NCBI GenBank assembly: GCA_014526335.1
Contig: JACTAT010000006.1
Span: 5,182,415-5,246,414 of the forward strand
Source: Chrysaora quinquecirrha
Taxonomy: Eukaryota; Cnidaria; Scyphozoa; Semaeostomeae; Pelagiidae
Length of the DNA stretch: 64,000 nucleotides
Direction of reading: 5' to 3'
The notes under the pieces are model-generated. The model ran no database searches. It was not told the origin of the DNA and was given only the letters and a program-made list of their open reading frames with translations. Made by a program: the position numbers and the translations under genes. Numbering within the stretch: the stretch's first letter is position 1; every line of letters starts with the position of its first letter. Below are positions 43,801-57,097 of the stretch, one piece after another.

Positions 43801-46800
43801 TTACTTCTGTGCATGGTAAATGATTACCCAGGGTGTTAGTTGTAGAATATCAGTCTGGGGGAACAAGCTGCAAGTCAACATATGCTGTATAGCTGCAAGA
43901 ACTCCTGACCTGGGTTAACAAAAAAATTGCTTGCTTGCTTGCTTGATTGCTAGGCTCCCCACAAGACACAGAATTCCAGGTTCGTAACTAACTGATCAGA
44001 GCATTTTTCGAAAGCATCCACATGTCTGAGTGGAACCCTGTCATTTCTCTGGGGTTAATTTTCTGGCACGGTGCGACTATGGCGCTATATCTGAAGTAGG
44101 CAGATATAGCGCCATAGGAGCTTTTTACCTTGTTTGTTTAAAGGTGAGCGGCGAGCGCAAACCGTGCCAACATTGTAGGCCAACATGTTAGCTGAAAATA
44201 GGCAAACATGTTGGTACGGTTTGCCATACCATCTCAACAATTGAGATGTTTTCGGTTGCTGACGCAAATGATCTTTTGCAAACATGACCGATGCTCGCTC
44301 TTTTGGTTGACGACGAAGAAGAAAAAACTCGTTGTCCAACTCAAACCGCCAGCTTAAGTCCACTTCTTATTTCAAGGTCTTCAAAATAACGAGTAAAATT
44401 GAAAATGTTGTGCCAACATTTTAAAGCATGTTGAAAAATGCTGACCAACTTACTTCCGTTAACAACATATTGTTTGTTTGGACAACATCAATAGCAAAAC
44501 GGTCCAATATGTTGGCCCACAATTGATGGCGTTGATGTTGGCCAATATGTTGCCACGGTTTGCGCCCCCGGCCTAAGCCTATGACTATGTTTCCACTTAC
44601 ATCTTGACAATGATTTCAGGTTAAAAGGAAAAACTGCTACTGAACTGAAAGCCGATATAGAAATTTTGTATTACTTGGAAGAATCCGGTCCAGAATTAAA
44701 GGTTGCATTGTTGTATAAAAACGAATACCTGCATAAGGTTGTCAATGAGTTTTATGGCGAGCAGAAAATGAGGTCAACATGGATGAAATTTGAAAAAATT
44801 GGTATGATATAGATACATTTATAAAAGTATTTTCCTTGTGCTTAACGTCTTGTGCGATTCTATCATTATTAACACTCAACCTAGTGCTTGAAAATCTACA
44901 TTCGTCTCCTCGATGGCCACAATACCTGAGAGAGACTTAATATAACATAACAATTAATCTAAATCTAAATATCTATTATAAATATAATCTAAATATAATC
45001 TAAATATCTAAATATAATCTAAATATCTAATATAACATCTAATTGGAAAAAAGTTGACCTAGCGTCATATTATTGAAACGCATTTTAATACTCATATTTA
45101 ACAGAATAAATATGTTTTAATGTACTACTGAAATCTAAGCATTTTCTACTTTCTCCAGGAATATGTTTCAGACACAAGAAGGGAAACAAAGAATTTGACA
45201 GAAGTTTCTTTCGGGATTTGGAATTTTTTGGTATGTTTTTTCACCACCTGTCTAATGTCGATGATTTTCAAGCTTACAGCTTCTCTGGCTCTCGATTTGA
45301 ATCGAATCAACTGGAGATATTGATTTCAGAAGGATATATATATTTGTTTGCTTGTTTCTAAGACCGTGCCTTCTCATCTTGTATGGTTGATCAGATTGGG
45401 TCTGCTATTTGGCTGGAGACAGCATTCAAAGATACGGCCAATCTTTCAAAGATGAGGCCAATCTTTCAAGAATACAGCCAATCTTTCAAGGGAACGCCCA
45501 ATCTTTCAAGGGTACGGCCAATCTTTCAAAGATGCAGCAAATCTTTCAAGGACATGGGCAATCTTTCAAAGATGCGGCCAATCTTTCAAGGATACGGCCA
45601 ATCTTTCAAAGATGCGGCCAATCTTTCAAGGATACGGCAAATCTTTCATAGATGCGGCAAATCTTTCAAGGATATGGGCAATCTTTCAAAGATGCGGCCA
45701 ATCTTTCAAGGATACGGCCAATCTTTCAAGGATACGGCCAATCTTTCAAGGATATGGCCAATTTTTCAAGGATACGGCCAATCTTTCAAAGATGCGGCCA
45801 ATCGTTCAAGGATACGGCCAATCTTTCAAAGATGCGGCAAATCTTTCAAGGATACGGCCAATCTTTCAAAGATGCGGCAAATCTTTCAAGAATACGGCCA
45901 ATTTTTCATAGATGCGGCAAATCTTTCAAGGATATGGGCAATCTTTCAAAGATGCGGCAAATCTTTCAAGGATACGGCCAATCTTTCAAAGATGCGGCAA
46001 ATCTTTCAAGGATACAGCAAATCTTTCAAGAATACGGCCAATTTTTCATAGATGCGGCAAATCTTTCAAGGATATGGGCAATCTTTCAAAGGCCAATCTT
46101 TCAATACGGATCAAGGATACGGCAAGGAATCTTTCAAGGATACGGCCAATCTTTCAAGGATATGCGGCCAATACGGCCAATCTTTCAAGGATACGGCCAA
46201 TTTTTCATAGATGCGGCAAATCTTTCAAGGATACAAGGATACAGCAAATCTTTCAAGGATACGGCCAATCTTTCATAGATGCGGCAAATCTTTCAAGGAT
46301 ATGGGCAATCTTTCAAAGATGCGGCCAATCTTTCAAGGATACGGCCAATCTTTCAAGGATATGGCCAATCTTTCAAGGATACGGCCAATCTTTCAAAGAT
46401 GCGGCAAATCTTTCAAAGATGCGGCAAATCTTTCAAGGATACGGCCAATCTTTCAAAGATGCGGCAAATCTTTCAAAGATGCGGCAAATCTTTCAAGGAT
46501 ACGGTCGATCTTTCAAGAATACGGCCAATCTTTCATAGATGCGGCAAATCTTTCAAGGATATGGGCAATCTTTCAAAGATGCGGCAAATCTTTCAAGGAT
46601 ACGGCCAATCTTTCAAAGATGCGGCAAATCTTTCAAGGATACAGCAAATCTTTCAAGAATACGGCCAATTTTTCATAGATGCGGCAAATCTTTCAAGGAT
46701 ATGGGCAATCTTTCAAAGATGCGGCAAATCTTTCAAGGATACGGTCGATCTTTCAAGAATACGGCCAATCCGGCCATTAGACTTGCAGTTTTGCTTAAGG

Positions 46801-49800
46801 ACTACAGTTAAGGATTGCGCTACGTCTTTGCAAGAGATGACGGTGGCTAGAGGTTTGGTGCGTCCAGTTCTCATCGTGATAGTCCATCTGTCTGTGGGAT
46901 TGCCAATAATCAGTTACTTATGTTGATATACTTACGACTACTAATACGACTTATTATTATTCTATTTAAAGATGGCGTCCTTGGCACAGGTGGAGGAGTT
47001 GGTTTACTTGCAAATAATTTCCTGTTCGATGAATGCCCAGAGGACGCAAACGCAAACATGTGTCATTTTCTAAAGATGCACAACCAAATCAACCCAATAT
47101 ACAGGATAAAATACTACGGAAGACTAGCACTCAAGAAGGTACACATGAAAGGCACAATGTTCCCTGCCATCTGGCTGAGTGAGAGTGACAACTTTTACTT
47201 TGGAGGGCCAATAACATTCGAGTTGAAGGTGACGGAGAAAGGAGATAGAAATAAGATTGAGAGTCAGGTTTATTTCAGCACGTCACAAGAGTTGTATCCA
47301 GGTAAGTCAATATCATAATTCACAAGAGGTAGTACTTTAACATTATGACAAAACCCAAGTCATCATTTATAAAGGTATCTACTAAAACAGTCAGTAACAA
47401 AAATTAGTACATCGAGTAGTCACAATCTATTTTACCTTTTCAGAACTGGATTATGGCGGGTTGTAAGGGCTATGATTCCTTCAAGCTTACACGAAAATAC
47501 GACATGAAAACAGGCTTTCAAATAATCGTCATGATCGTAGTGATCGTAGAAAATAGATTTAACGACCCCAACAATCTTATGGCAGGGATAATCTTGATCC
47601 GAGAGAACGTTGTAACAGGATTATACTGTATGCCGAATGTGCTATTCTTTCTTAAGCAAATGGGCAAACATAGATGCAACACACGCAAATGGACAAACCG
47701 TGAAACATTTTTAAATTTTTGTCAAAATTTTGAGATTTGCCATGTTTTTGACCAAACTTAAAAAAGCATTTCTGCTTGCACCAAGCAGAACATGTTTGAC
47801 GAGCAATGTTTTCCTTGTGGCCAATCGTTTAAACATTGTGATGGAAAAGAAATTTCAAATGTTTGACAAACAATGTTTGATCGTTTTACCACGGTATAAG
47901 AGTAGTAAAAGTTAAGATTTCTCTTTTTATATTTTCTCCTGTTTTAATTTTTATCACATTAATTTCACAGCAAAGATCTATAACGACGCGTCAGACAGGC
48001 TTATCTTGGACATTGGCGATTCAAGCTCAAAATCATCAGAGCTTCTAAAAGTTGACTTTGCCTTGATGGATCCTTTGCAGTCGAAATATTCCATTCCTTC
48101 AAGACAGCGAATTGATCATATTGGTAAAGACGTTACTTTTATACTGTATAATTAGTTCGAGGATATCAAGCACATTTACTCATAGATCTTCCTCCTTCCG
48201 CAGAGCTGCGGGTTCCTGGAATAAATTACCCCGGTTCTACTTACCAAACAGACACTATTAATGATCCATCTAAATCTAAAACAGCAATAAATGAACTAGA
48301 TCTTTCTCCTCTGTTAAAATCTTTTTCTGTTGTTGGGTCTTATAGGCCTGTGGCTGCGTGGTCTTGTCTAATATCAGAGAACGCTTCCAGTTAATTAGAT
48401 GATTCATATCATGAGTGCTTCAAATAGACGTTGGGACCTTAACAACGATCCTGATATGTTCCTCAGTTACTGACCTAAACTTTGACCTCCATGTCATGCT
48501 GACCTTGACCTTTAGCCTTAGCCTTGATCTTAACATGAAACTGACCATTAACTCTGACTGCCCAGGGTGCTGACTCAGAACCCCATGACCTCAGAACTTT
48601 CTTTGATCAATGAATGTGGCCTTAGCCGTGACCCTTTTTTGACCTTTAGCCTTGATCTTTACGTGGGACTGACCATAACCTCTGATTGACCAGATGCTGA
48701 CTCTGAACTCCATGACCACAGACCTTTTATTTGATCAATGAATGTGGTCTTAACCTTGACCTTCTTTTGACTTTGAATCATTACGAATAATAACTTGAAG
48801 CAGAAATGTATTTTCAATGTTGATAGGTCCTCCATTTAACCTGTTCCTTTATTGTCAAACAAAACATTTTCTGACCTAACATTTACCTTGACTTAAAGCT
48901 AAAATGCCTGCCATTGGAACACTTGCACTATTTATAATTTGCGGATTTTACTCCGGTGCTAGGAGAAAAAAACGCTCCCCTCTCAAACAATTTTGATTTT
49001 CTATTGTTTGGATTACCTCACGAGAACTCGCAATGTATCTTATAAAAGGTCACGACTGTACACAAATAGAATAAAATTGTTTTGAGATTGCAGCTCTGTA
49101 TTTCCCAGCAAGAAAGGGAAGAGGAGTAGTAATTTTTGGAAAATTATGGGGTTCCCAAAGACTTTTGGCAGGCATTGTAGATGTTTCACCGCCGGACACG
49201 TTGCAAGATCTACGGTATATGCTACTGTAGACGATACTGTAGACGAGGACAGACACCATTTCCTTTTCGTGATAATCATATGAGTGTAGTGCTAGAGCAG
49301 AAATGCAGATAATTTCAGGAAGAATAAGTTTTAAGTGGAATAACACCAGCTACGTAACATAGACGTAGAAAATATTGACTAGGTGCAAATATCGTTGCAT
49401 ATACAAGAAATTCATTGAAAGTTATGTTTTGTAGAGTTCAAATCCAGACTACACCTTGGAACAGTTTCAAGTTCTATGATAACATTCAGCGGATCAACAA
49501 GCCGTCAGTACACTTATCTTAATGAAGAAAAAGTTCGGTTTGTTGGCGAACGATCCAAACTTTCCATCCGCCAGATCGAGGCAGCTTTCGGATTGGCAGC
49601 GTCAGCAGAACGCATAAGAGATGCATCATTTGAGCATCAAGTGATTGTTGCATACAATTCTGTTGATGAAGGTAAAATCTTTCTGCAACATCTCTGCAAT
49701 ATTATTTCCCCATGTTGTTGCATATAACTCTACGGACGAATTATGATCTTTATGGAACATTTGAGCATAATGATATTGTCCCTTATTGTTGCAAAAAACT

Positions 49801-52800
49801 CTGTCGACGAAGTATCATTTTTGTGCAACATGTATGCAACAGTTAATTGTTCCTTGATTTTCATACAATACTGTGGAAAAAGTTGAGATATCTATGCAAT
49901 ATTAATGCAACAGTTGCATTGTGCCTTATATTGCATGTAGTTCTGCGGATGAAGGTACGATATTCGTTCAACATGTTGTTGCAACTAATTGTTGATGAAG
50001 AACGTCTTCAGGTTTCGGTCTCTTGAATATGTTTCCATGGGTTGACAAAATATTGCTCCGTGCCTTCCTCTTATTGCAGTGTTGCAGTGTTTGAGTTCAA
50101 CAGAATGTATGGATTTTCATGCATTCTCCACTTTTAGGAGACAATTTTGTTCCAGTATGCTGGGACCTTGTCTGCCTGCAGTAAAAGCAATGCTCATTGT
50201 TACAACAGGCTGTCTGTCTCCGGCAGCTATAAAGTTAATAAATTCAGACCTAAAGCTTGCTCTTCAGAAAGTGGGAAATGGAAACTCATACAGACGCACG
50301 CACAGGAAAGGATGGATAGACATATCAGCCTGTAAAAGTTAATTTAAAATCGATGTATTTAAATTTCCAGCCAGCCGCTATGTAGACAAACTAATGAGAG
50401 CTAGAGCTGTGCTGTAGTGGGCTCGAACGGGCCCGATCATAGAAGTAGATGAGCGAAGGAGAGCAGTAGATCTTGGTAGCTCCGCTCAAACCCCGACTAC
50501 ACTGAGCTCATGGACACAACACGATCCAGCTGGATAAGACCACGACACTTGCAATGCCTCAAGTCAGTTGACAACAGGGTTGCTGCAGAAGTGAGGACCC
50601 AAGGATTTTCGGTTTCAAAAAACGTATAAAATAATAATAGATACACAATTTTTAATGGTTTCTATAAGGTTTGATATATCGCTGATTATAATTTTAGTTT
50701 GGAAGGTTCCTGATTTCGACATCGAAGTAGAAAAGGCCTTCACTTTTTTGGAAAATTGACATTGAATTCAGAAGAAGAATACGAAGCGGCCATAACATTG
50801 ACTGAAGCAAGACAACTCGAAGCAGAGCTTGAGCTACCTCCATTGAGATATGGAAGGACATTAGAAGACAGCAATGGAAAAAGAAACTTCCAAAGCGTCA
50901 ATCTGTTCTTGTTCAAAGATTCTGAGCGTCAAGAAACCGGGCCTACACTGTTTGTGACAGCTGAAGGACAGGAGTTAAAAGGTTACTGCCAGACCATTGG
51001 TATTCAAGGAGAATTTACAAGTGCTTACGAACGCAAGCCAGAGAATAAAATGGAGTACAAGATTGAGCTGACTGGGAAAATGTACAACGAAGTTGACAAT
51101 GCCAATGTTATTGTTACGACAGATGGCGAAGGGGCCCCAGCATCATTTTCCTTCAAGGTATGAAGCTTTAAAATATTATTAGACACCTTATTCCTAGACT
51201 CACGACACGTGTCTCTAGTTTACGCTCCTCTTATTTTCATTTGTCACACTGAGCGATTCTAGAAAACAGCAACAATAACATCGTGCGAAATGATTGGAGT
51301 TATTTAGTGAGTCTAACTTTTTCTCTCTAACATTGGCACCCATTTAGTCTTTAACAGCTAAAACATACGAAAATTTTAAGGGAAAATGAATGCGCGAAAC
51401 TAGTGAAATATGAGTTTCAATAAAGGAACTTGGTTATTATGCAAATTATATACAATTTGGTAGAAAAACCAGGAAAAATCCCAAAGCTCAAAAGCCTCTT
51501 CTATTATATCTATCTTCTTTATCTAGGAGTGCTCGGCAGAGATAGCTCCAGAATCGAATCCCTCTATCTCAGGAGAATCAATATTGTATTAAGTGGCCCA
51601 GATTCTATAATAAATAAGAGGCCCTAGGCAAGCCATTAAGCATTGTTCGTTCAACATTTGAAATTTGCTTATAAAGCAATGTTTGAATATTAAGAAACTC
51701 TTTTTGAAAAGCAAATAAGCAAACTTTGCTACAAATGGTTTTGAATGAGTAAAGAACAAATTTTGCTTGACACTATGAACAAGTTTTGACCGGCAATGTT
51801 TTGCGGCGAGGCGAAACGGTAAAACATACTCCTTGACAAGCAAATGTCACATGTTTGACGAACAATGTTTGATCACTCGGCCATGGCACAAGTTTCGACG
51901 AAGACTATTGATGGGAGAATTTGAAGGGAGAAATAAGATTTCTGCTTGGTTCGCTACACGTATCTTTTTATTATAAGAAACTAAAACATTGGCCCAGTAC
52001 TCAGAGTTTCTTAAATTTTTCGGATTTGAGTACTGAAAGTATCTTACGAGTTTCTTACATATCTGTATTGATGACATTGTGATTTTATCTCAATGATGTT
52101 CCAGGGTCCAGAAAAGTGTTCAACCTTCCTCCAGACAAAATTACCCCTAGCTGAAAACCTTCCTCACTAAACAATGAAAAATAGGCGTGCCTTAGGTGTG
52201 GCATTCGATTTTTGTTTGTTCTAACTGACCTTCCTCCCGTCAATGACCGTATGACCGTAACTTTTTCTTGGCTCTGTGATGTTCTAAACCTATATATCGA
52301 TTGTATTTGGATGTTTGTGGCCTTCCATCTTTTCTGCATATCACAAATATACGTTATTGTATACAAAGCATTGAAAATAAACTTACATATGTCACAGAAT
52401 TATGTGAAAAATTTCTTGGTCAAAGATTTTCCAGTACTGGAGTTTCTAAAATTGTTGGTCATTCGAGACTCTGAGTTTCTTATAAAGAGTTTCTTATAAA
52501 AAATGCGTGTAATCGATGTATTCTTTCTTTTCAGTACAAAGTTGATTTAACAGCTCAAGCCAGAGAGAACTTGAAGCAAGAGTTTAGAAATTCCCTTGCT
52601 CATGTTCAAGAAGAGATGAGGAAAGGCAAAGAGAATGCGAATTCTGTCCACAGCGATGTGGAGGAGCAGTACAATACTCATGTCCGAAGAAAGACAGAAT
52701 ATGATAATGAAATCAGTCGAGTTGAAGATGAGATTTTGCAAGCGAATCAAAATATAGACCAACAGGTTCTTGATATATCGACAAATTGCATTGACAAATG

Positions 52801-55800
52801 CAAAACTGGTATGTTTACTATAATTGAATGCTTTGATACGAGTATAACTGTGATATCATGATTTTATGACAACATAATTAGCATGGAAATCCAAAGCATT
52901 CAAAAATTAACACTTTTAAAATGATGCCACCATTTCGCAATTCTCTGCGAATTTTAAGCCCTTAGTATTTTGTGACTTTAGGCTATTTTTAATGCATACT
53001 GCATAGCTAGTAGCGCTTCCACAATTTTGACCAATATTGTTGAACTGAAACCAAGATAGCTTGCAGCCAATCCAATAAGTTCAATTTACCTAACTGGCCA
53101 ATCATAATGCAACAGAGTTCGGCAAGTTTAAAATGAGACGCAAGCATTTCATCACTGCTTTAAAAGATAGCTCAGTGCTGACCTTGGTGCTGCAGTGGAG
53201 CCTCCATATAACGAACACCTGTACGACCAATGTTATTCTCTATTTTAGAAATGTCCGCTGTATAAAGGTTCTTTTTTTCAACAGAAACAATCTTTGAGAC
53301 AAAAAAATTTGCCCGTTGTTTGGAGGTGTCCGTTATATAGGGGTGTCCGTTAATGCAGGCTCCAGCGGTTCCACTTTACTAAACTTAAGGATTTCTCCCG
53401 TCTGATCATCACTTAAAACTTTAGGTTAAACATTTTCAACATAGCGATAACAATAATTTTATGAATTTCAGTGGCAATGCCAGGAATTGAATGGAAGGAT
53501 GATTGCTTGTCGCAGCCTGGTGAAACTAAGCGTACATTGAGATGCATGACATGGAATGAAAATAAAGAAAAAGTTATAAATGTAATCTGCTTGTTGAAAT
53601 GTGAAGCTACCAAATATAGTGCATCAGGATCTGGCTTCAGTGATCTTCACAACATTCGTGTAAGTATATTATAAATAGATTTAATTAAAACTTAGGCGGA
53701 AAAATTGATATTAAAGTGCGATGAAAAGGCTCCATATAGTAGGGGCCTCTTGGGTCACGGTTTTATTCAACAATCTGTTGCATGGAGCCATATAATTCTT
53801 TGAGGTTTCATCCCTATAGTACTGTTGCAAGAGGCTCCACATATTGGGTCACTGTTTTATTCAATACTCTGTTGCAAGGAGCCATATATTTCTTCGAGGT
53901 TTCATCCCTATAATACTTTTGCAAGATTTCCACACAGTAGAGGCCTCTTTGGTTTCATTCAACAATCTGTTGCACTGAGCAATATATATTCTTTGATGTT
54001 TCATCCATATAATACTGTTGCAAGAGGCTCCACATATTGGGTCACTGTTTTATTCAACAGTCTGGTGCACGGAGGCATATAATTCTTCGAGGTTTCATCC
54101 CTATAATACTGTCGCCGGGGTTCCACACAGTAGAGTCCTCTTTGGTCATGGTTTCATTCAACAATCTGTTGCACTGAGCAATACATATTCTTTGATGTTT
54201 CATCCCTGTAATACTGTTGCAAAGGGGTCCGCACAGTAAAGGCCTATTGCTTCATGGTTTCATTCAACAATCTGTTGCACGGACCCATATAATTCATTGA
54301 GGTTTCCATCCCTATGATACTGTTGCAAGGGGCTCCATATAGTGGAAATGGGTTGTGGTTTCATTCAACAATCTGTTGCACTGAGCGATATATATTCTTT
54401 GATGTTTCATCCCTGTAGTACTGTTGCAAAGGGCTCCGCACATGGTTTCATTCAACAATCTGTTGCATGGAGCCAAGTTTTCCATCCCTATGATACTGTT
54501 GCAAGGGGCTCCATATAGTGGAAGTGGGTTGTGGTTTCATTCAACAATTTGTTGCACGTAGCAAAAAAATTCTTTGAGGTTTCATCCCTTTAACATTGTT
54601 GCAAGGGGCTCCCACATTAGAACCCTCTTGGTTCATGGCTTCGTTCAACAATCTGTTGCAGAGAGCCATATATTTCATCGAGGTATCAACCCTAATACTG
54701 TTGCAAAGGGCTCCACATAGTAGAGGCCTCTTGGGTCATAGTTTCATTCAACAATCTGCTTCACGAAGCCATATATTTCATCGAGGTGTCAGCTCTTCAA
54801 TACTGTTGCATGAAGAAGACTGTCGGTTCTAAGAGAACGCTCTCGATAAAGTTTCACGATATAACAGTATTACCAAAACGTCGCAACTAGCGCTTGATCT
54901 TAATCAACAATAATATCAGACTTATATATGGTAACAAGTGCCCTACCCAAAATACCTTATTAATTTTATTTCCTTCAAAAGCTTCTGTTGAACCGATTCA
55001 GAGAAATGAAGATCATGTCGCAAAACGAGGAGAGAATGATTGCCGTTCTTGAAGAAGCAAGAACAGTCGCAGCAGATACAAGGAGGCTTATCGAAGAAAG
55101 CACAAACTTTGATAGTGAAATCACAGACCTTCTCGCAAAACCAGACACTGAAAATATGGTAACAGTAACAAAAGTACTCGTGGAACAGGATATCAAAGAA
55201 CCATATCCACCATGCCTTCCTTTCCGTTTAATGTTTGCAATCAACGCTCCAGGACAGAGTTCGCATGATGGCACATATGATGTTTGTTTCAATGGGGAGT
55301 TTTATAACAACCTTGGTGTTAGGATGCTGAGGGTGGCCTATTCACAGATTGATGCAATGTACAAAGCGTTAGAAGAAGCTGAACTGCGTTATGCTCAACT
55401 CAAAGGTATTGACAGAAGCTTGCAAAGAGTGATGGAAGATATAAAAATGAACAAAGCAGCGCCGGTTGAAGAAGCAGAGAGAAGATCAGAAACGGGTGAA
55501 ATTCTACTGGATCCAAAAGAAAGAAGATTGATGAGAATTGCCAAAAGAAAGCTACCTAAGTTCACATCCATGAATGACAAAACACAAATGGGATTCATCC
55601 ACTATTCACCTTGGGCTGTTGCAAGACGATCCAGCCCATTCTACGCCATGAATGCAGCTACTGTGAGAGGAGTATATAACATGTCAGCACTTGAAGGTAA
55701 GTCAAGTAATTTTTTTAAGTAAGTTTTCTATGATCCGAGCATTTTCACTTATATAATTCATGCTACTCTTGAAAAAGTCTATGCTTGATTGTGCTTGAAG

Positions 55801-57047
55801 AAAAATATTTACGTCATCAACATCTACGAGGACGAAGACGGCCGAAACACTAAAGCCAAACGGAATCAGGTATCACTGCTTCAATTTTTTGAGCAAATTT
55901 CTGTACATTTCACATTACAGCCTGTGCGCCCAGCATCATGAGGGAAGTTGAGAACATCTCACATTAAGCTTTGAATTTGAGAGTTGTCGGAAATTTTCAT
56001 TGAGCGCTTAAGCTGAGTGTCAATATCGGCAGCTTCCCAATAATGCAATCCTGGTTCGAATCCCATCAATTTTTTTATCCATTTGTAGAAAACCTATCTT
56101 TGTGTTTGCCATTCATGAAAAGATAACGTCACTTACTAAATTAGTCAGAGCCTGTGTTGCTGAATAATTTCCTCATCATTCATCATTGCAAACATTTGAA
56201 TATGAACCCTTTCCTACCTAAGTTAAAAAGATTACTTGAAAGTCTGATTTCAACATGAGATTGTAGTTATGGCAAGACTCTCACACGATTTTATTAGCCG
56301 ATCATCTCACGTTGGAATCTAAATAAAACATCGCAACTGAAATTAAAAATTGTTAATTCGTATCATCAAGTGATCATTACGATCATACCGAGATATTGCG
56401 AGCCATCAGAGAGGTATTGCGAAGTTTCACGGGCCAAGCTTGGTGCTAACGTTAGTTACATAAATATAAACTGAGATTACTTACTTACATGACGTAGCAA
56501 TAATTCTTTCTCCATAAAGACATGCTAAGTGCAGTTTTGTCTCAAACGCCAAACATTGTTTTCACGATTAACAGCCGTTTAATCTTCATTCTTCGACTTT
56601 TCACCCCTTACACCTTTGGAATTGAAATGAAATGATACATCAAAAATAGGTTGTCACAAGGACTAAGAAGTCCTAGGCTTTTGTGCTGCCTACTAGAATA
56701 TAAGCTTTTAAGCTAGCAAGCCAATAAGCAAGCAGGCAAGCAGGCAAGCAAGCAAGCAAGCAAGCGAGTCAGCTAGCAAGCAAGCAACAAAACCAGTAAG
56801 CAAGCAAGCAAACAAGCAAACAAGCAAGCAAGCAAGCAAGCAAGGAGGCAAGCAAGCAAGCAAGCAAGCAAGCAAGCGATTCAACTAGCAAGCAAGCAAA
56901 CAAGCAGGCAAGGAAGAAAGCGAGCGAGTCAGCTAGCAAACAAGCAAGCAAGCAAGCAGGGAGGCAAGCAAGCAAACAAGCAAGCAAGGAAAAAAGCGAG
57001 CGAGTCAGCTAGCAAGCAAGCAACAAAACCAGAAAGCAAGCAAGCAA

Positions 57048-57097
<50 letters not shown>

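Noticed and set aside
44085..44363. 92-residue minus-strand frame
   Set aside because: It lies within the GCGCAAACCGTG MITE and has no similarity to known proteins.
45423..46771. CRISPR-like array
   Set aside because: Units are contiguous with no spacers, and the setting is an animal intron.
45383..46926. Seven overlapping open frames of 80 to 222 residues with LSRIRPIFQRCGKSFKDTAN-type repeats
   Set aside because: They are three-frame readings of one 20-bp tandem array in an intron; flanking exons splice in phase around it.
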